Shown in pieces: positions 17,330 through 26,400 of a DNA stretch of 64,000 nucleotides. Below the pieces are notes generated by a model. That model ran no database searches. It worked only from the letters and a program-made list of their open reading frames with translations, and was not told where the DNA came from. This DNA is from Acetobacterium woodii DSM 1030. Its GTDB lineage: Bacteria > Bacillota > Clostridia > Eubacteriales > Eubacteriaceae. Location: contig NC_016894.1 in assembly GCF_000247605.1 (NCBI RefSeq), positions 186,001 through 250,000 on the forward strand, read 5' to 3'. The translations under genes were made by a program, and so were the position numbers. How positions within the stretch are numbered: the first letter of the stretch is position 1; every line of letters starts with the position of its first letter.

Positions 17330-17788
17330 ATGAACGAGATGATTCAATTGGGGGTAATCGCTCCAGATTTCAAGTTGATGGATCAAGATGGGGAAATTGT
17401 TACATTGAAACAATTTAAGGGCAAAAAGGTATTATTATCATGGCACCCATTGGCATGGACGTCGGTATGTACGGATCAGATGCGGGCGCTCGATCGTAAT
17501 TTTGGTCGATTTGAGGAGCGAAATACGATCGCATTAGGTTTCAGTGTTGATCCTCAGCCAGGTAAATCAGTATGGGCCAAAGCATTAGCATTAAAACAAT
17601 TAAAAATACTTTCTGATTTTAATCCGCTTGGCGAAGTGGCTAAAGCTTATGGTATTTTTAGTCAAGAGTATGGTGCTTCGAAAAGGGCGAATATTCTGAT
17701 TAATGAAACCGGAATGGTGATTTGGACAAAAAAATATGAAATCCATACCCTGCCGGATGTGGAAGAAGTATTGGGTAAACTTAAATAA
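17330..17788 (+). CDS. Peroxiredoxin (AhpC/TSA-Redoxin family)
   Basis: 152 residues with thioredoxin fold. The peroxidatic motif PLAWTSVCTDQM matches PxxxTxxC, with Cys47 as the reactive cysteine. The N-terminus APDFKLMDQDGEIVTLKQFKGKKVLLSW is the standard strand-turn start. No second, resolving cysteine is found, so it should work as a 1-Cys enzyme needing an external thiol. It probably reduces hydrogen peroxide or organic peroxides in the cytosol, useful for a strict anaerobe meeting oxygen. AAGGAGG lies upstream of the ATG. Confidence 0.88.
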   Translation: MNEMIQLGVIAPDFKLMDQDGEIVTLKQFKGKKVLLSWHPLAWTSVCTDQMRALDRNFGRFEERNTIALGFSVDPQPGKSVWAKALALKQLKILSDFNPLGEVAKAYGIFSQEYGASKRANILINETGMVIWTKKYEIHTLPDVEEVLGKLK

Positions 17789-17820
17789 CTGCTCGCGAAT
17801 GAGCGGGCGTCAGATGAAAA

Positions 17821-17861
17821 ATCATTGGGGTTATCATAATATTCTGATAATGATATTTTTT
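17821..17861 (+). terminator. Probable terminator after the peroxiredoxin gene
   Basis: TTATCA / TGATAA, with an outer ATCAT / ATGAT pairing, is followed by TTTTTT. The stem is AT-rich and weak, so confidence is moderate. Confidence 0.5.
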
Positions 17862-17939
17862 GACAGCCCTAGTGGTTTTAATGTCGGTCTGGGATCAGGG
17901 AAACCGATGGTTATTTAGTAGCCGTTTATTGTGATAGCG

Positions 17940-18110
17940 TAGGTAATTGCAAAATTAAAAAACATCGAACAACGGTTGCTTTGGGTGCAGTTTTCACAAA
18001 CAATTTTGTAACGTGTAGGCGAACAGTTCATCGAACTGTCCGCCGTACCGTGTAGAAATTGTTTCGTGAGAAACTGGGCCCAAAGCTCACGGTATTTTCG
18101 CAATTGCCTA
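17940..18110 (+). mobile_element. Palindromic MITE-like element, copy 2 (with apical insert)
   Basis: 171 bases, matching copy 1 (4905-5038) in reverse orientation over both arms. The direct repeat TGTGATAGCG flanks it (17930-17939 and 18111-18120), a 10-base target duplication as in copy 1. At the centre of the palindrome it carries about 37 extra bases containing a second perfect-looking hairpin GGCGAACAGTTC / GAACTGTCCGCC. No coding capacity; it would depend on a transposase encoded elsewhere. Confidence 0.87.
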
Positions 18111-18142
18111 TGTGATAGCGGGAAGAAAGGAAAATAGAATTA

Positions 18143-19090
18143 ATGATCAAACAGGCGTTTTTTCAAGGGAAAAATAAAAAGAGACGCTATTTCGAAGGCT
18201 GGTATTTTAAATGTATCAGCGCGGATCGAAAGCATGCCATTGCCATTATTCCGGGAATGGCCATTGATCCGCAGGGAAAGAAGCAGGCATTTATCCAGGT
18301 GATCAATGCTGTTAACGGAAAAACCTGGTATCATCATTTTCCTTATTCAGAATTCAATGCCAAGTTGGATCAGTTTTATGTGGAAATTGAGAATAATAGC
18401 TTTAATGCTGGCGGCTTGTCTGTAAACATCGATACTGCGGAAGGGTTGATAAAAGGACAGTTAATCTTTGATCATTGCCAACCTTTTCCAACTGGCCGAA
18501 AGAATCCCGGAATTATGGGGCCTTTTGGTTTGTTGCCCTTGATGGAATGCTATCACGCGATTATTCATCTGTATCATGAAATAAAAGGCGATATTGTATT
18601 GGATGGTGAGATCCTGGATTTTAATGGCGGCGTTGGTTATATTGAAAAAGATTATGGCCGATCGTTTCCCAAAACCTATCTTTGGCTTCAGGCCAGCCAT
18701 TTTGAGAACCGAAATGCCGCCTTTGTTTTTTCACGAGCGAATATTCCTTTTTTAGGAAGAGCATTTCTGGGTTTTTTTGCATATTTCACCGATTTTCAAG
18801 GGGTAACGGTGCGTTTTGCGACCTATAACCACTCCCGTTTGGTAACGTGGGAAGTGGATAAGGAAAAGGGAATCTGTTACGGCGAATTAAAAGGTCCGGC
18901 CGGGAAACTGGCTTTTAGAGCTCAGATGAACGGTGGGGGGAAACTCCGGGCACCGGTGGATGGCTTGATGAATCGGGAGATCGTCGAGAGCATCACGGCG
19001 GAAGTGTGGCTGCGTTTAACAAATCCTCAAGGTGAAGTGTTATTTGAAAGTTTAAGTCATGAAGCCGGGATGGAAATATGTTTGGACTAA
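18143..19090 (+). CDS. Tocopherol-cyclase-like family protein
   Basis: 315 residues resembling the bacterial members of the tocopherol cyclase family. The start YFEGWYFKC, the central GYIEKDYGRSFPKTYLWLQASHF and the Trp/His-rich beta strands are typical. Plant members cyclise prenylquinols to tocopherol, but an acetogen is not known to make tocopherol. The bacterial proteins are uncharacterised, and a role with a lipid or quinone-like molecule is only a guess. There is no signal peptide. The ATG has GAAAGG upstream. It sits just after MITE copy 2, so its own promoter region may have been displaced by that insertion. Confidence 0.75.
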   Translation: MIKQAFFQGKNKKRRYFEGWYFKCISADRKHAIAIIPGMAIDPQGKKQAFIQVINAVNGKTWYHHFPYSEFNAKLDQFYVEIENNSFNAGGLSVNIDTAEGLIKGQLIFDHCQPFPTGRKNPGIMGPFGLLPLMECYHAIIHLYHEIKGDIVLDGEILDFNGGVGYIEKDYGRSFPKTYLWLQASHFENRNAAFVFSRANIPFLGRAFLGFFAYFTDFQGVTVRFATYNHSRLVTWEVDKEKGICYGELKGPAGKLAFRAQMNGGGKLRAPVDGLMNREIVESITAEVWLRLTNPQGEVLFESLSHEAGMEICLD

Positions 19091-19162
19091 GGTGTTGCCG
19101 ATAAAACTATCAATAAGATTTCTGCCGTTGGAACGACCGATAGTGTCAGGCCAAAAATCGGG

Positions 19163-19529
19163 TGTGGAAAACTATCGATTTAATCCACAAGATATGTTGA
19201 TAACTCCGTAAATTGTGGATTAAATTCGAACAATTAAGGCAGTGTAACCGGGGAAAGATTTGAAAATCCGATTAAAAGCAGTGTTTTTAAATGACTGAAA
19301 TTGACTTTGAAAGTAGTTGCTTATTTTGCTTAAATAAGCGGATAATCGCCATGATTCGCTTTACTATCGGCCAAACAGATGATATTATTAAAAGATAAAA
19401 AATTAATTGTGAGAACCTTTCTCCTGGAGAAAGGTTCTTTTGGTATGTGAATAAGCGTTGTGAACAGTAATAATTAAAAAATGGAAACTTATCCACAAAT
19501 GTCGATTAAATTAACACAATTGTGGATAA
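19163..19529. promoter_or_regulatory. Cluster of five DnaA-box-like sites in two inverted pairs
   Basis: Two sites are perfect TTATCCACA: 19489-19497 on plus and 19521-19529 on minus. Two are TAATCCACA: 19181-19189 on plus and 19214-19222 on minus. One is TTTTCCACA (19163-19171, minus). Each inverted pair has perfect arms of 11-12 bases and a centre-to-centre spacing of about 32-33 bases. This suggests a DnaA-binding or titration site; an origin is less likely since dnaA and dnaN are not here. Confidence 0.6.
19413..19441. terminator. Hairpin terminator
   Basis: GAACCTTTCTCC / GGAGAAAGGTTC is followed by TTTT on the plus strand and by an A/T-rich run on the other side. It stands alone within the gene-free stretch, 320 bases after the nearest plus-strand stop. 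Confidence 0.6.
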
Positions 19530-19665
19530 GTATTGGTCTTTGATCAGAATAATTTAGATCAGGAAGTCATTATTTATCAGAAAACTAAGCAATTATGAAG
19601 GTGTTGTAAGCGTGGTGAAGGATTTAATGATTTCATAATTGCCGAGATAATATAAGGGGAAAACA

Positions 19666-20676
19666 ATGCATAAATTTGAAAATTGTTTGGTCGTGGGGAT
19701 ATCATCCCGGGCGCTTTTTGATCTGGAAGCGGAAAACCGCATTTTTGATCAAGAGGGGGTAGAGGCTTATACAAAATATCAGATCGACCATGAAAGTGAT
19801 CTGTTAAAACCGGGGACCGGTTTTGCGCTAATTAAAGCGTTGCTGGAACTTAACGAAATTGGCTCAGCCGAACGTAAAACCGAGATCATTGTGATGTCCA
19901 GAAATAATGCCGATAGCAGTTTGCGAATTTTTAATTCGATTAAGCATTATAATTTAGATATTACCCGGGCCGCTCTGGTCAGCGGGGCACAATTGGCACC
20001 TTATTTGGCGGCTTTTAATACCGACCTTTTTCTGTCTGCTAACGAAGAGGATGTTCAGGAAGCGATTAATGCTGGTATAGCAGCTGGGATCATCTATACT
20101 AAACATTTAGCGGTCAAAGAAATAAAAGCAATTGAGCAGATTCGCATTGCCTTTGATGGCGATGCAGTGCTTTTTTCGGATGAGTCGGAACAAATTTATA
20201 AAAGCCAGGGGATTGAAGCCTTTCAGGCCAATGAGATCAAAAATGCCCGCAACCCTCTTCACGAAGGGCCATTTGCCAAGTTTCTCAAAACTATTTCTAA
20301 AATCCAGAAAGAATTTGATAAAAGTCAGGCGCCGATCCGGACGGCTTTGGTAACGGCACGAAATGCCCCGGCTCATGAGCGGGTGATTAGAACCCTGCGA
20401 GCCTGGGATGTTCGGATTGACGAAGCCTTTTTTCTGGGCGGGATGAGTAAACAGGAGGTGCTTAAAGCTTTTGGAGCCCATATTTATTTTGATGATCAGG
20501 CGATTCATACCGATGCCACAGCGGAATTTGTGCCCTCGGCGCGGGTGCCCTACAAAAATAATGAACAACTAAGTAATCCTGAAGCAGAACGATTGTGTGA
20601 GCCTCAAAAACGGATTGAACAGGGAACAATGACAGTTAAAACAATGTCCGCGGGAGAAGTGCTTAAACCAGAATAA
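19666..20676 (+). CDS. Cytosolic 5'-nucleotidase (cN-I-like)
   Basis: 336 residues matching the bacterial 5'-nucleotidase family related to cytosolic nucleotidase I. Motifs are VGISSRALFDLEAENRIFDQEG, the LKPGTGFALIKALLELN segment, VMSRNNADSSLRIFNSIKHYNLDITRAALVSG and DLFLSANEEDVQEAINAGIAAG; a second-domain IAFDGDAVLFSDESE carries the HAD-type acidic residues. It probably dephosphorylates nucleoside monophosphates such as AMP or IMP. The C-terminal 35 residues are outside the usual core. It ends at a strong terminator and is not linked to the Wadjet operon that follows. Confidence 0.85.
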   Translation: MHKFENCLVVGISSRALFDLEAENRIFDQEGVEAYTKYQIDHESDLLKPGTGFALIKALLELNEIGSAERKTEIIVMSRNNADSSLRIFNSIKHYNLDITRAALVSGAQLAPYLAAFNTDLFLSANEEDVQEAINAGIAAGIIYTKHLAVKEIKAIEQIRIAFDGDAVLFSDESEQIYKSQGIEAFQANEIKNARNPLHEGPFAKFLKTISKIQKEFDKSQAPIRTALVTARNAPAHERVIRTLRAWDVRIDEAFFLGGMSKQEVLKAFGAHIYFDDQAIHTDATAEFVPSARVPYKNNEQLSNPEAERLCEPQKRIEQGTMTVKTMSAGEVLKPE

Positions 20677-20698
20677 ATAAATGAAAGACAGTAAGCTT

Positions 20699-20746
20699 AA
20701 GAGCGTTGAACCAGAAGAATTCTTTTGAATCAACGCTCTTTATTGG
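20699..20746 (+). terminator. Rho-independent terminator of the nucleotidase gene
   Basis: AAGAGCGTTGA / TCAACGCTCTT (20699-20740) followed by TTTATT. It separates the nucleotidase gene from the jet operon, which starts about 50 bases further on. Confidence 0.85.
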
Positions 20747-20793
20747 AGGCAGAAAAATGTTATAATAAACAAAAAAGAAGTTAGGATAATGGA

Positions 20794-22284
20794 ATGAAGT
20801 TCGAAGTTACCGGAAAATTAACAAAACAAATTGACGAGATGCGCTACCTGACGGTCGAAAATGCCTGGCGTTACCGGAGTATTTTACGCTATTTTTATAT
20901 CCAATACGAAAAAATGAATTATTGGTTATACAAAGAAGAAGTTTATGAAGTTTTAAAAGAAAATCAGGAATTTAAAGAATACACAATGGATATGTGCAAG
21001 CAGGATCTGGATATGTTATTGTCGTGGAAAAATCTGTCAGCGATTCAAGATGCGGCGAAGGTGTCTACCGTCGAGGAATTTAAGAACAAGCAGTTCCGCT
21101 ATCAGCTTTCTGAATACAGTGTCGAAATTGAACGCCTGACACTGCGGCTGGAAAACCTTTTTGTGGAATCGGCCTCCCTGGAACCGACGCTGTTAGAACG
21201 GCTACGGGAAGAACTCAAAAAATTACCCCAGGTGGCAAAACAAAGTGAAAAAGAAGTGGGGAGCTGGTGGAGCAGCCTTAATAGCGATTTTAAACGATTG
21301 AATCAGAACTATCAGGATTATATCCGGGATTTATATTCCATCAAAGCCGAGGAAATGATGAAAACCCAGGAGTTTATGGTTTTTAAGGATAAATTTATTG
21401 AATACCTTCGAGATTTTGTCAAAGGGCTTCAAAACCACGCCAATGCGATCGAATATAGCTTGAAAAATCTTAGTTTAGCCGATATCGATCAGGTTCTGAA
21501 AAAAGCCATCGCTTATGAGGTATCAATCCCCAGAATTGAAACCGAGATTGATGAGGCTGGAATCAGCGAAAATATTTACGGGCGCTGGGACAGTCTCAAT
21601 GCCTGGTTTTTAGGCGCCAAGGGAAACGAGAGCGAGGCGACCCGGTTAATGGATATCACTAATGATATTATTAGAAAGATTACCCGCTATGCTTCACAAA
21701 TCTCAGAAAGCAGAAATAGTGCCATCAACCGGAAGGAAGAATACCGTAAACTGGCAGAACTTTTTGATCAGTGTCAGGATATCAAGGAAGCTCATCGGTT
21801 ATCCAGTTTATCCTTTGGCATTTTTCAGATGAAACACATTAAGTCTGACCATTTTCGGGAAACGGAGAGTATCAACAGTCAGGTATTCGAAGAGATTCCG
21901 GCAATCACAACCCTTAAACCAAGGGTCCGCGGCTATCAGGAAAAAGCTCAGCGGACGCCGATCCATAGCAATAGCGACCGAAAAGAAGCGATGATGAAGC
22001 AGATCCGTCGGGAACGGCAAATGGAAGAAAAAACGATCGAAAACTATGTGGTTGACGACGGTATCGATTTTGCAACGCTGCCGGTGATTGAACGGCATGT
22101 CCGAACAACATTGCTGAAATGGTTGAGCAAGGGTCTTGCCGGATTTGAAAAAAAAGGAAAAACCGAAGACGGCCGTGTCTATCAGGTCGAGTTGCCAAAA
22201 GAATCAGATCGTCGTTGTTTGTTGCGATGTGAAGATGGGGATTTGGAAATGCCTGCCTATGTGATTCGGTTTTTGGATAATTAA
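20794..22284 (+). CDS. jetA: Wadjet anti-plasmid system protein JetA (DUF2397/TIGR02677-like)
   Basis: 496 residues, largely helical. The start RYLTVENAWRYRSILRYFYIQYEKMNYWLYKEEVYEVL and the later GRWDSLNAWFL resemble TIGR02677-type proteins, the kleisin-like first subunit of type II Wadjet. Known role of the family: JetA bridges the SMC-like JetC and recruits JetB in a complex that extrudes circular plasmid DNA loops and lets JetD cleave it. The C-terminal region (IENYVVDDGIDFATLPVIERHVR onward) is the winged-helix-like part. It is followed at 15 bases by jetB. The subtype call rests on recognised motifs, not a search. The ribosome binding site is weak. Confidence 0.85.
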   Translation: MKFEVTGKLTKQIDEMRYLTVENAWRYRSILRYFYIQYEKMNYWLYKEEVYEVLKENQEFKEYTMDMCKQDLDMLLSWKNLSAIQDAAKVSTVEEFKNKQFRYQLSEYSVEIERLTLRLENLFVESASLEPTLLERLREELKKLPQVAKQSEKEVGSWWSSLNSDFKRLNQNYQDYIRDLYSIKAEEMMKTQEFMVFKDKFIEYLRDFVKGLQNHANAIEYSLKNLSLADIDQVLKKAIAYEVSIPRIETEIDEAGISENIYGRWDSLNAWFLGAKGNESEATRLMDITNDIIRKITRYASQISESRNSAINRKEEYRKLAELFDQCQDIKEAHRLSSLSFGIFQMKHIKSDHFRETESINSQVFEEIPAITTLKPRVRGYQEKAQRTPIHSNSDRKEAMMKQIRRERQMEEKTIENYVVDDGIDFATLPVIERHVRTTLLKWLSKGLAGFEKKGKTEDGRVYQVELPKESDRRCLLRCEDGDLEMPAYVIRFLDN

Positions 22285-22299
22285 GGAGGTGCTCGATAG

Positions 22300-23445
22300 A
22301 TGAAAGAGCTTGAAATACTTCTGGACCAATACTGGGTTGTGAAGGACAATGATAAGGATTTATTTTATCGGGTCAAGGACAGCATTCCGCAATTTAAATC
22401 TTTTCTTAGTGATAAGCTGGGTTATGGTATCATTATGAATCAGCATTTAATCAAGCTGGAGAAAATTCCCGGTTCAGCCGAGAGCTTTATGGGAATTCAG
22501 GAATTTAATCATCCCCTCGAATATGTGTTGTTATGTCTGCTGCTGATGTTTCTGGAAGACCGTTCCCGGGATGAACAGTTTGTGCTGTCGGAAGTTACCG
22601 AATTCATTTCCGGGAACAATATCGGCAAAGAAAAAATTGACTGGACTTTATATAGTCATCGCAAGCATTTTATCAAAGTATTGCGTTTTGCCCAAACGCT
22701 GGGATTGTTAAAAATTAATGATGGGGATGATCAGAAATTTGCCTATCACGATGACACCGAGGTTTTGTATGAAAGCACCGGTTTGTCGCGTTATTTTGTC
22801 CGCCATTTTACTGCTGATATCATGGATTTTGGCAATTATCAGGATCTTGAAAATGCCGAATGGGGAGATCTGAATGCCGATCGGGGAGTTATCCGACGAC
22901 AGCGGGTTTACCGAAAGCTACTAATGGAACCGGTGGTTTATTCCCAAGGGGCGGATGATGTGGATTATGACTACATTAAAAAGCAACGGGGATTGATGGA
23001 AAGTGATTTTCAGAAATATCTGGAATACCGCCTTCATGTTCATAAAAACGGGACGATGTTGGTTGTGCCGGCTGAAAAAAATATTCAGGACGGCTTTCCC
23101 AATACTAAAGCGATCTGCGATATTACCCTTTTATTGATGGCGATGATGCGGGAGGCGCTTCAGGAAAAGAAACTCCGGATTAATTCGAGCGGTGGGATGA
23201 CCATGTCTCGGGTCGCTTTTGACGAATGGGTGGTAAAACTAAAAGAAAAAATGGGACAGCATTGGAGCAAGGAATTTCGGGAAATGACAGCAGCCGGGTT
23301 GGCCGAAAATCTGGTAGCGTATATGGAAAACTTTAAAATGTTACGGGAATGGTATGATGGCCGGGAAATAGAGATCCTGCCGCTGGCGGGGAAACTGATC
23401 GGAACTTATCCGGAAGATGTTATCGAAAGAAAGGAGAAGAAATAA
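22300..23445 (+). CDS. jetB: Wadjet anti-plasmid system protein JetB (DUF2398/TIGR02678-like)
   Basis: 381 residues with a strong AAGGAGGTG ribosome binding site. The protein is mainly winged-helix-like. LEYVLLCLLLMFLEDRSRDEQFVLSEVTEFI and WTLYSHRKHFIKVLRFAQTLGLLKI resemble TIGR02678-type JetB proteins, the MukE/KITE-like subunit that binds the kleisin. VYRKLLMEPVVY in the middle is also typical. It lies between jetA and jetC, ending one base before the jetC start, so all subunits should be translated from one message in complex stoichiometry. Confidence 0.85.
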   Translation: MKELEILLDQYWVVKDNDKDLFYRVKDSIPQFKSFLSDKLGYGIIMNQHLIKLEKIPGSAESFMGIQEFNHPLEYVLLCLLLMFLEDRSRDEQFVLSEVTEFISGNNIGKEKIDWTLYSHRKHFIKVLRFAQTLGLLKINDGDDQKFAYHDDTEVLYESTGLSRYFVRHFTADIMDFGNYQDLENAEWGDLNADRGVIRRQRVYRKLLMEPVVYSQGADDVDYDYIKKQRGLMESDFQKYLEYRLHVHKNGTMLVVPAEKNIQDGFPNTKAICDITLLLMAMMREALQEKKLRINSSGGMTMSRVAFDEWVVKLKEKMGQHWSKEFREMTAAGLAENLVAYMENFKMLREWYDGREIEILPLAGKLIGTYPEDVIERKEKK

Positions 23446-23446
23446 T

Positions 23447-26400
23447 ATGCAAGATAATCGCTGGGTAATCAATCGGGCGGGGCTGGTAAATTTCTGGTAT
23501 TATGATGAGGAGATCTTTGATTTTTCACAAGGACGGCTGTTATTACGTGGTTCCAATGGATCGGGAAAATCGGTTACCATGCAGAGTTTTATTCCATTGC
23601 TGCTGGACGGCAATAAAAGTCCAGAACGGCTGGACCCTTTTGGATCAAAAGCGCGAAAGATCGAAAATTATATTCTTGGAGATGATGAAAATGGTAAGGA
23701 CGAATCGATTGGGTATCTTTTTATGGAATTTAAAAAGAAAAACTCCAATAATCGGGTCACCATTGGAATGGGGTTTAAGGCTAGTCGCGGAAAACAGATG
23801 AAGTCCTGGGGGTTTTCCATTACCGATGGCCGACAGATCGGTGAGGACTTTTTTTTATATAAACAGATGGGTGAAAAAATACCATTAACGATGAAAGAGT
23901 TGGAAAATCGGATCGGCGAGGGCGGTCAAGTGGTTGAAGGACAAAAAAACTACATGAAGTTGGTGAACGACCTGATTTTTGGCTTTGATGATCTGGACGA
24001 ATATGATGAACTGGTAAAATTACTGGTGCAGCTTCGCAGCCCCAAATTGTCCAAGGATTTTAAACCAACGGTTATTTATGAGATCATGGAAAATTCACTA
24101 CAGCCGCTATCTGAGGACGATCTTAGACCGATGTCCGAAGCGATTGAAAATATGGATAATATCAAAAGCCGTTTGGAGGTTTTGAAGGAATGTAAGGGTG
24201 CGGCTGATCGGATCAGGCAGGCTTTTGATCGCTATAATAAATTTATTATAGGAGATAAAGCCAAGCAGTTTCATGATCATCAGCTTCGACTTGAGCAGGA
24301 AAAAAAACAGAAGCTAAAAAAAATAAAAGCCATCGATACAGCGGAAAAAGAGATCATCGCGCTGACCGAAAAAATCAGTGAGCTGGAAATGGTGATTGAT
24401 ACCCAACAGCAAAAAAAGCTGGAACTGGAAAGCCACGATAGTGTCAAGGTCCGGGAGAAGATCATTCAAATCGAAAAAGAAATTCAGGAACTACTTAAAC
24501 AACGATCCGATAAAGATAACCAGCATCAAACAAAAAGGCAGCAGGAACGGGGTCTGGATGATCAGGTAAACCGTTGCTGCCAGGAAATTGAAGCTGCCAA
24601 ACGAGATATTATCAAGCAGCTTGAAGAGATGGATGGTTTGGCTGAAACCTTTGCTTTTGATGAGCATGATTTTATGCGGGATGAAGTCAAAAAAGATATC
24701 ACCGAGCCGTTTGATTTTAATTATGTTACCAATAACTTGAAAAATCACACCGAAGTTCTGGGGCAGGCCGTTAAAGCTCTGGAGCAGGAAAAGCAGGTTT
24801 CGGAAAGTTATGAAAAATTAGTGATGGAGCTGGATATACTCAAAAAAGAACTGGCCGAAAAAGAACGATTGCGGGAACAGGCGACTCGTCAATTGACCGA
24901 AATTCAGGATGAGACCCTGGAAAAGTTATATCAGAAAAATCAGGCTAATCAGGAATACATTATTTCGGATGATGGTTTGAGTCAACTCGCCCGGGAAATT
25001 CGACAATTTGGGGCAGAAAGTAATTTCAATGTCATCGCTCAGACATTGCGCAGTGAGTATATCGGATTGGAAGAGCTAAAGCGGAGCCGGCTCTACGATG
25101 AAAAAGCCACCTGGTCAAAAATAAATACCGAAAAAAATGAAAAAGAAATTGAGTTGAATAACTGGAAAAACATCAAAGATCCCGAACCTTTCCGGACCGA
25201 AAAAGTTATAAATAGCCGAGCAAAGCTAGTGGAACTGGGGATTCCTCATATTCCTCTTTATAAGGCACTGGATTATCAGGAAGGGGTTGATGATTTGACT
25301 CAGGCTGCCATTGAAGCAGCAATGACCACGATGGGGATCTTGGATGCTCTGATTATTCCCGCGGATTATCGCAAGAAACTTGGGTCAATGCCGGAGTTGA
25401 GCGGGGATAAATTTATTTTTCCAGCTCCCCAGTATATGGTGCATAGCATGAACCAGTATCTGAAAGTAGAAGACTCATTAGGGAAGATTGCACCTGAAGA
25501 GGTGGCAAATATCTTGACCAGTATTCTGATTGATGAAAATCACCACACCCACATGGATGAAAAAGGGAATTATAGCCTGGGAATTTTAAGAGGGCAGGTC
25601 AGTGATCCGGAAACAGCAAAATTTATTGGCTCTTCTGCCCGAAGAAAGTATCGGGAAAAACAGCAAAAGCAACTGGAAGCTGAACTGGAAGTTATTATTG
25701 AGCGTTTGGCAATCAGACAAAAAGTGCTGAATAAAATCGAACAGGAAATTGAAACCTTGAAACAGGAATTTTCCGAAGGGTTAGATCAGGAGGATCTGGT
25801 AACGGCAGCCAACGTCCTTAAACAGGCCATTTTTGATGATGATATGTGCTCAAAAGCAGTCGAAAAGAAAAATGGCGAAGAAAAAATTCTGTATGAAACA
25901 GTAAAAAAATTAAAGGAAGCAGTTTACCATATCACCCGCAGAATCACCCTACCGGTGAATCTGGAAAGTTATCGAGAGGCTCAGAGTGCGGCGTCGGCTT
26001 ATCGCGAGGAGCTTCACGGGTTGGAAAAACAAAAACTGCAACTTAATCATTTTAGCACGAGTTTAAAGATAGCCGAAAACCGCTACGAGGAAGTGTTACA
26101 GGAAATTGATGAAGTGCTTTATGAAATCAATGCCCTGAACACAAAACGCAGCACCCAGGAACTAACCCTGAACAATTTGAATGAACAGTTAAAACTGACC
26201 GATTATGAGGCCATTAAGACCGAATTGGAGCAATGTCTGACGGCGTTAAAGGAATTTCCTAAAGAAAAAGAAGAAGCGGTTAAACGGCTGGAAAGAGAAA
26301 GATTGGGGGCTGAACGGCTGGCCGAAGAGCTGGAAAAGCTGGAACGGGAACTGGAACAGCAGCAGCGAATTTTTGTGATTGTGACCGATGCTTTTAAGGA

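Larger units (their letters stand above)
19091..19665. other. 575-base gene-free stretch with DnaA-box cluster and a terminator
   Basis: No credible reading frame. It holds five DnaA-box-like sites (19163-19529) and a hairpin terminator (19413-19441), listed separately. The rest is AT-rich. It lies between the tocopherol-cyclase-like gene and a nucleotidase gene. Confidence 0.6.

Noticed and set aside
19163-19529. Chromosome replication origin
   Set aside because: DnaA boxes are present, but no dnaA, dnaN or other origin genes and no clear DNA-unwinding 13-mer array. Reported as a DnaA-box cluster only.
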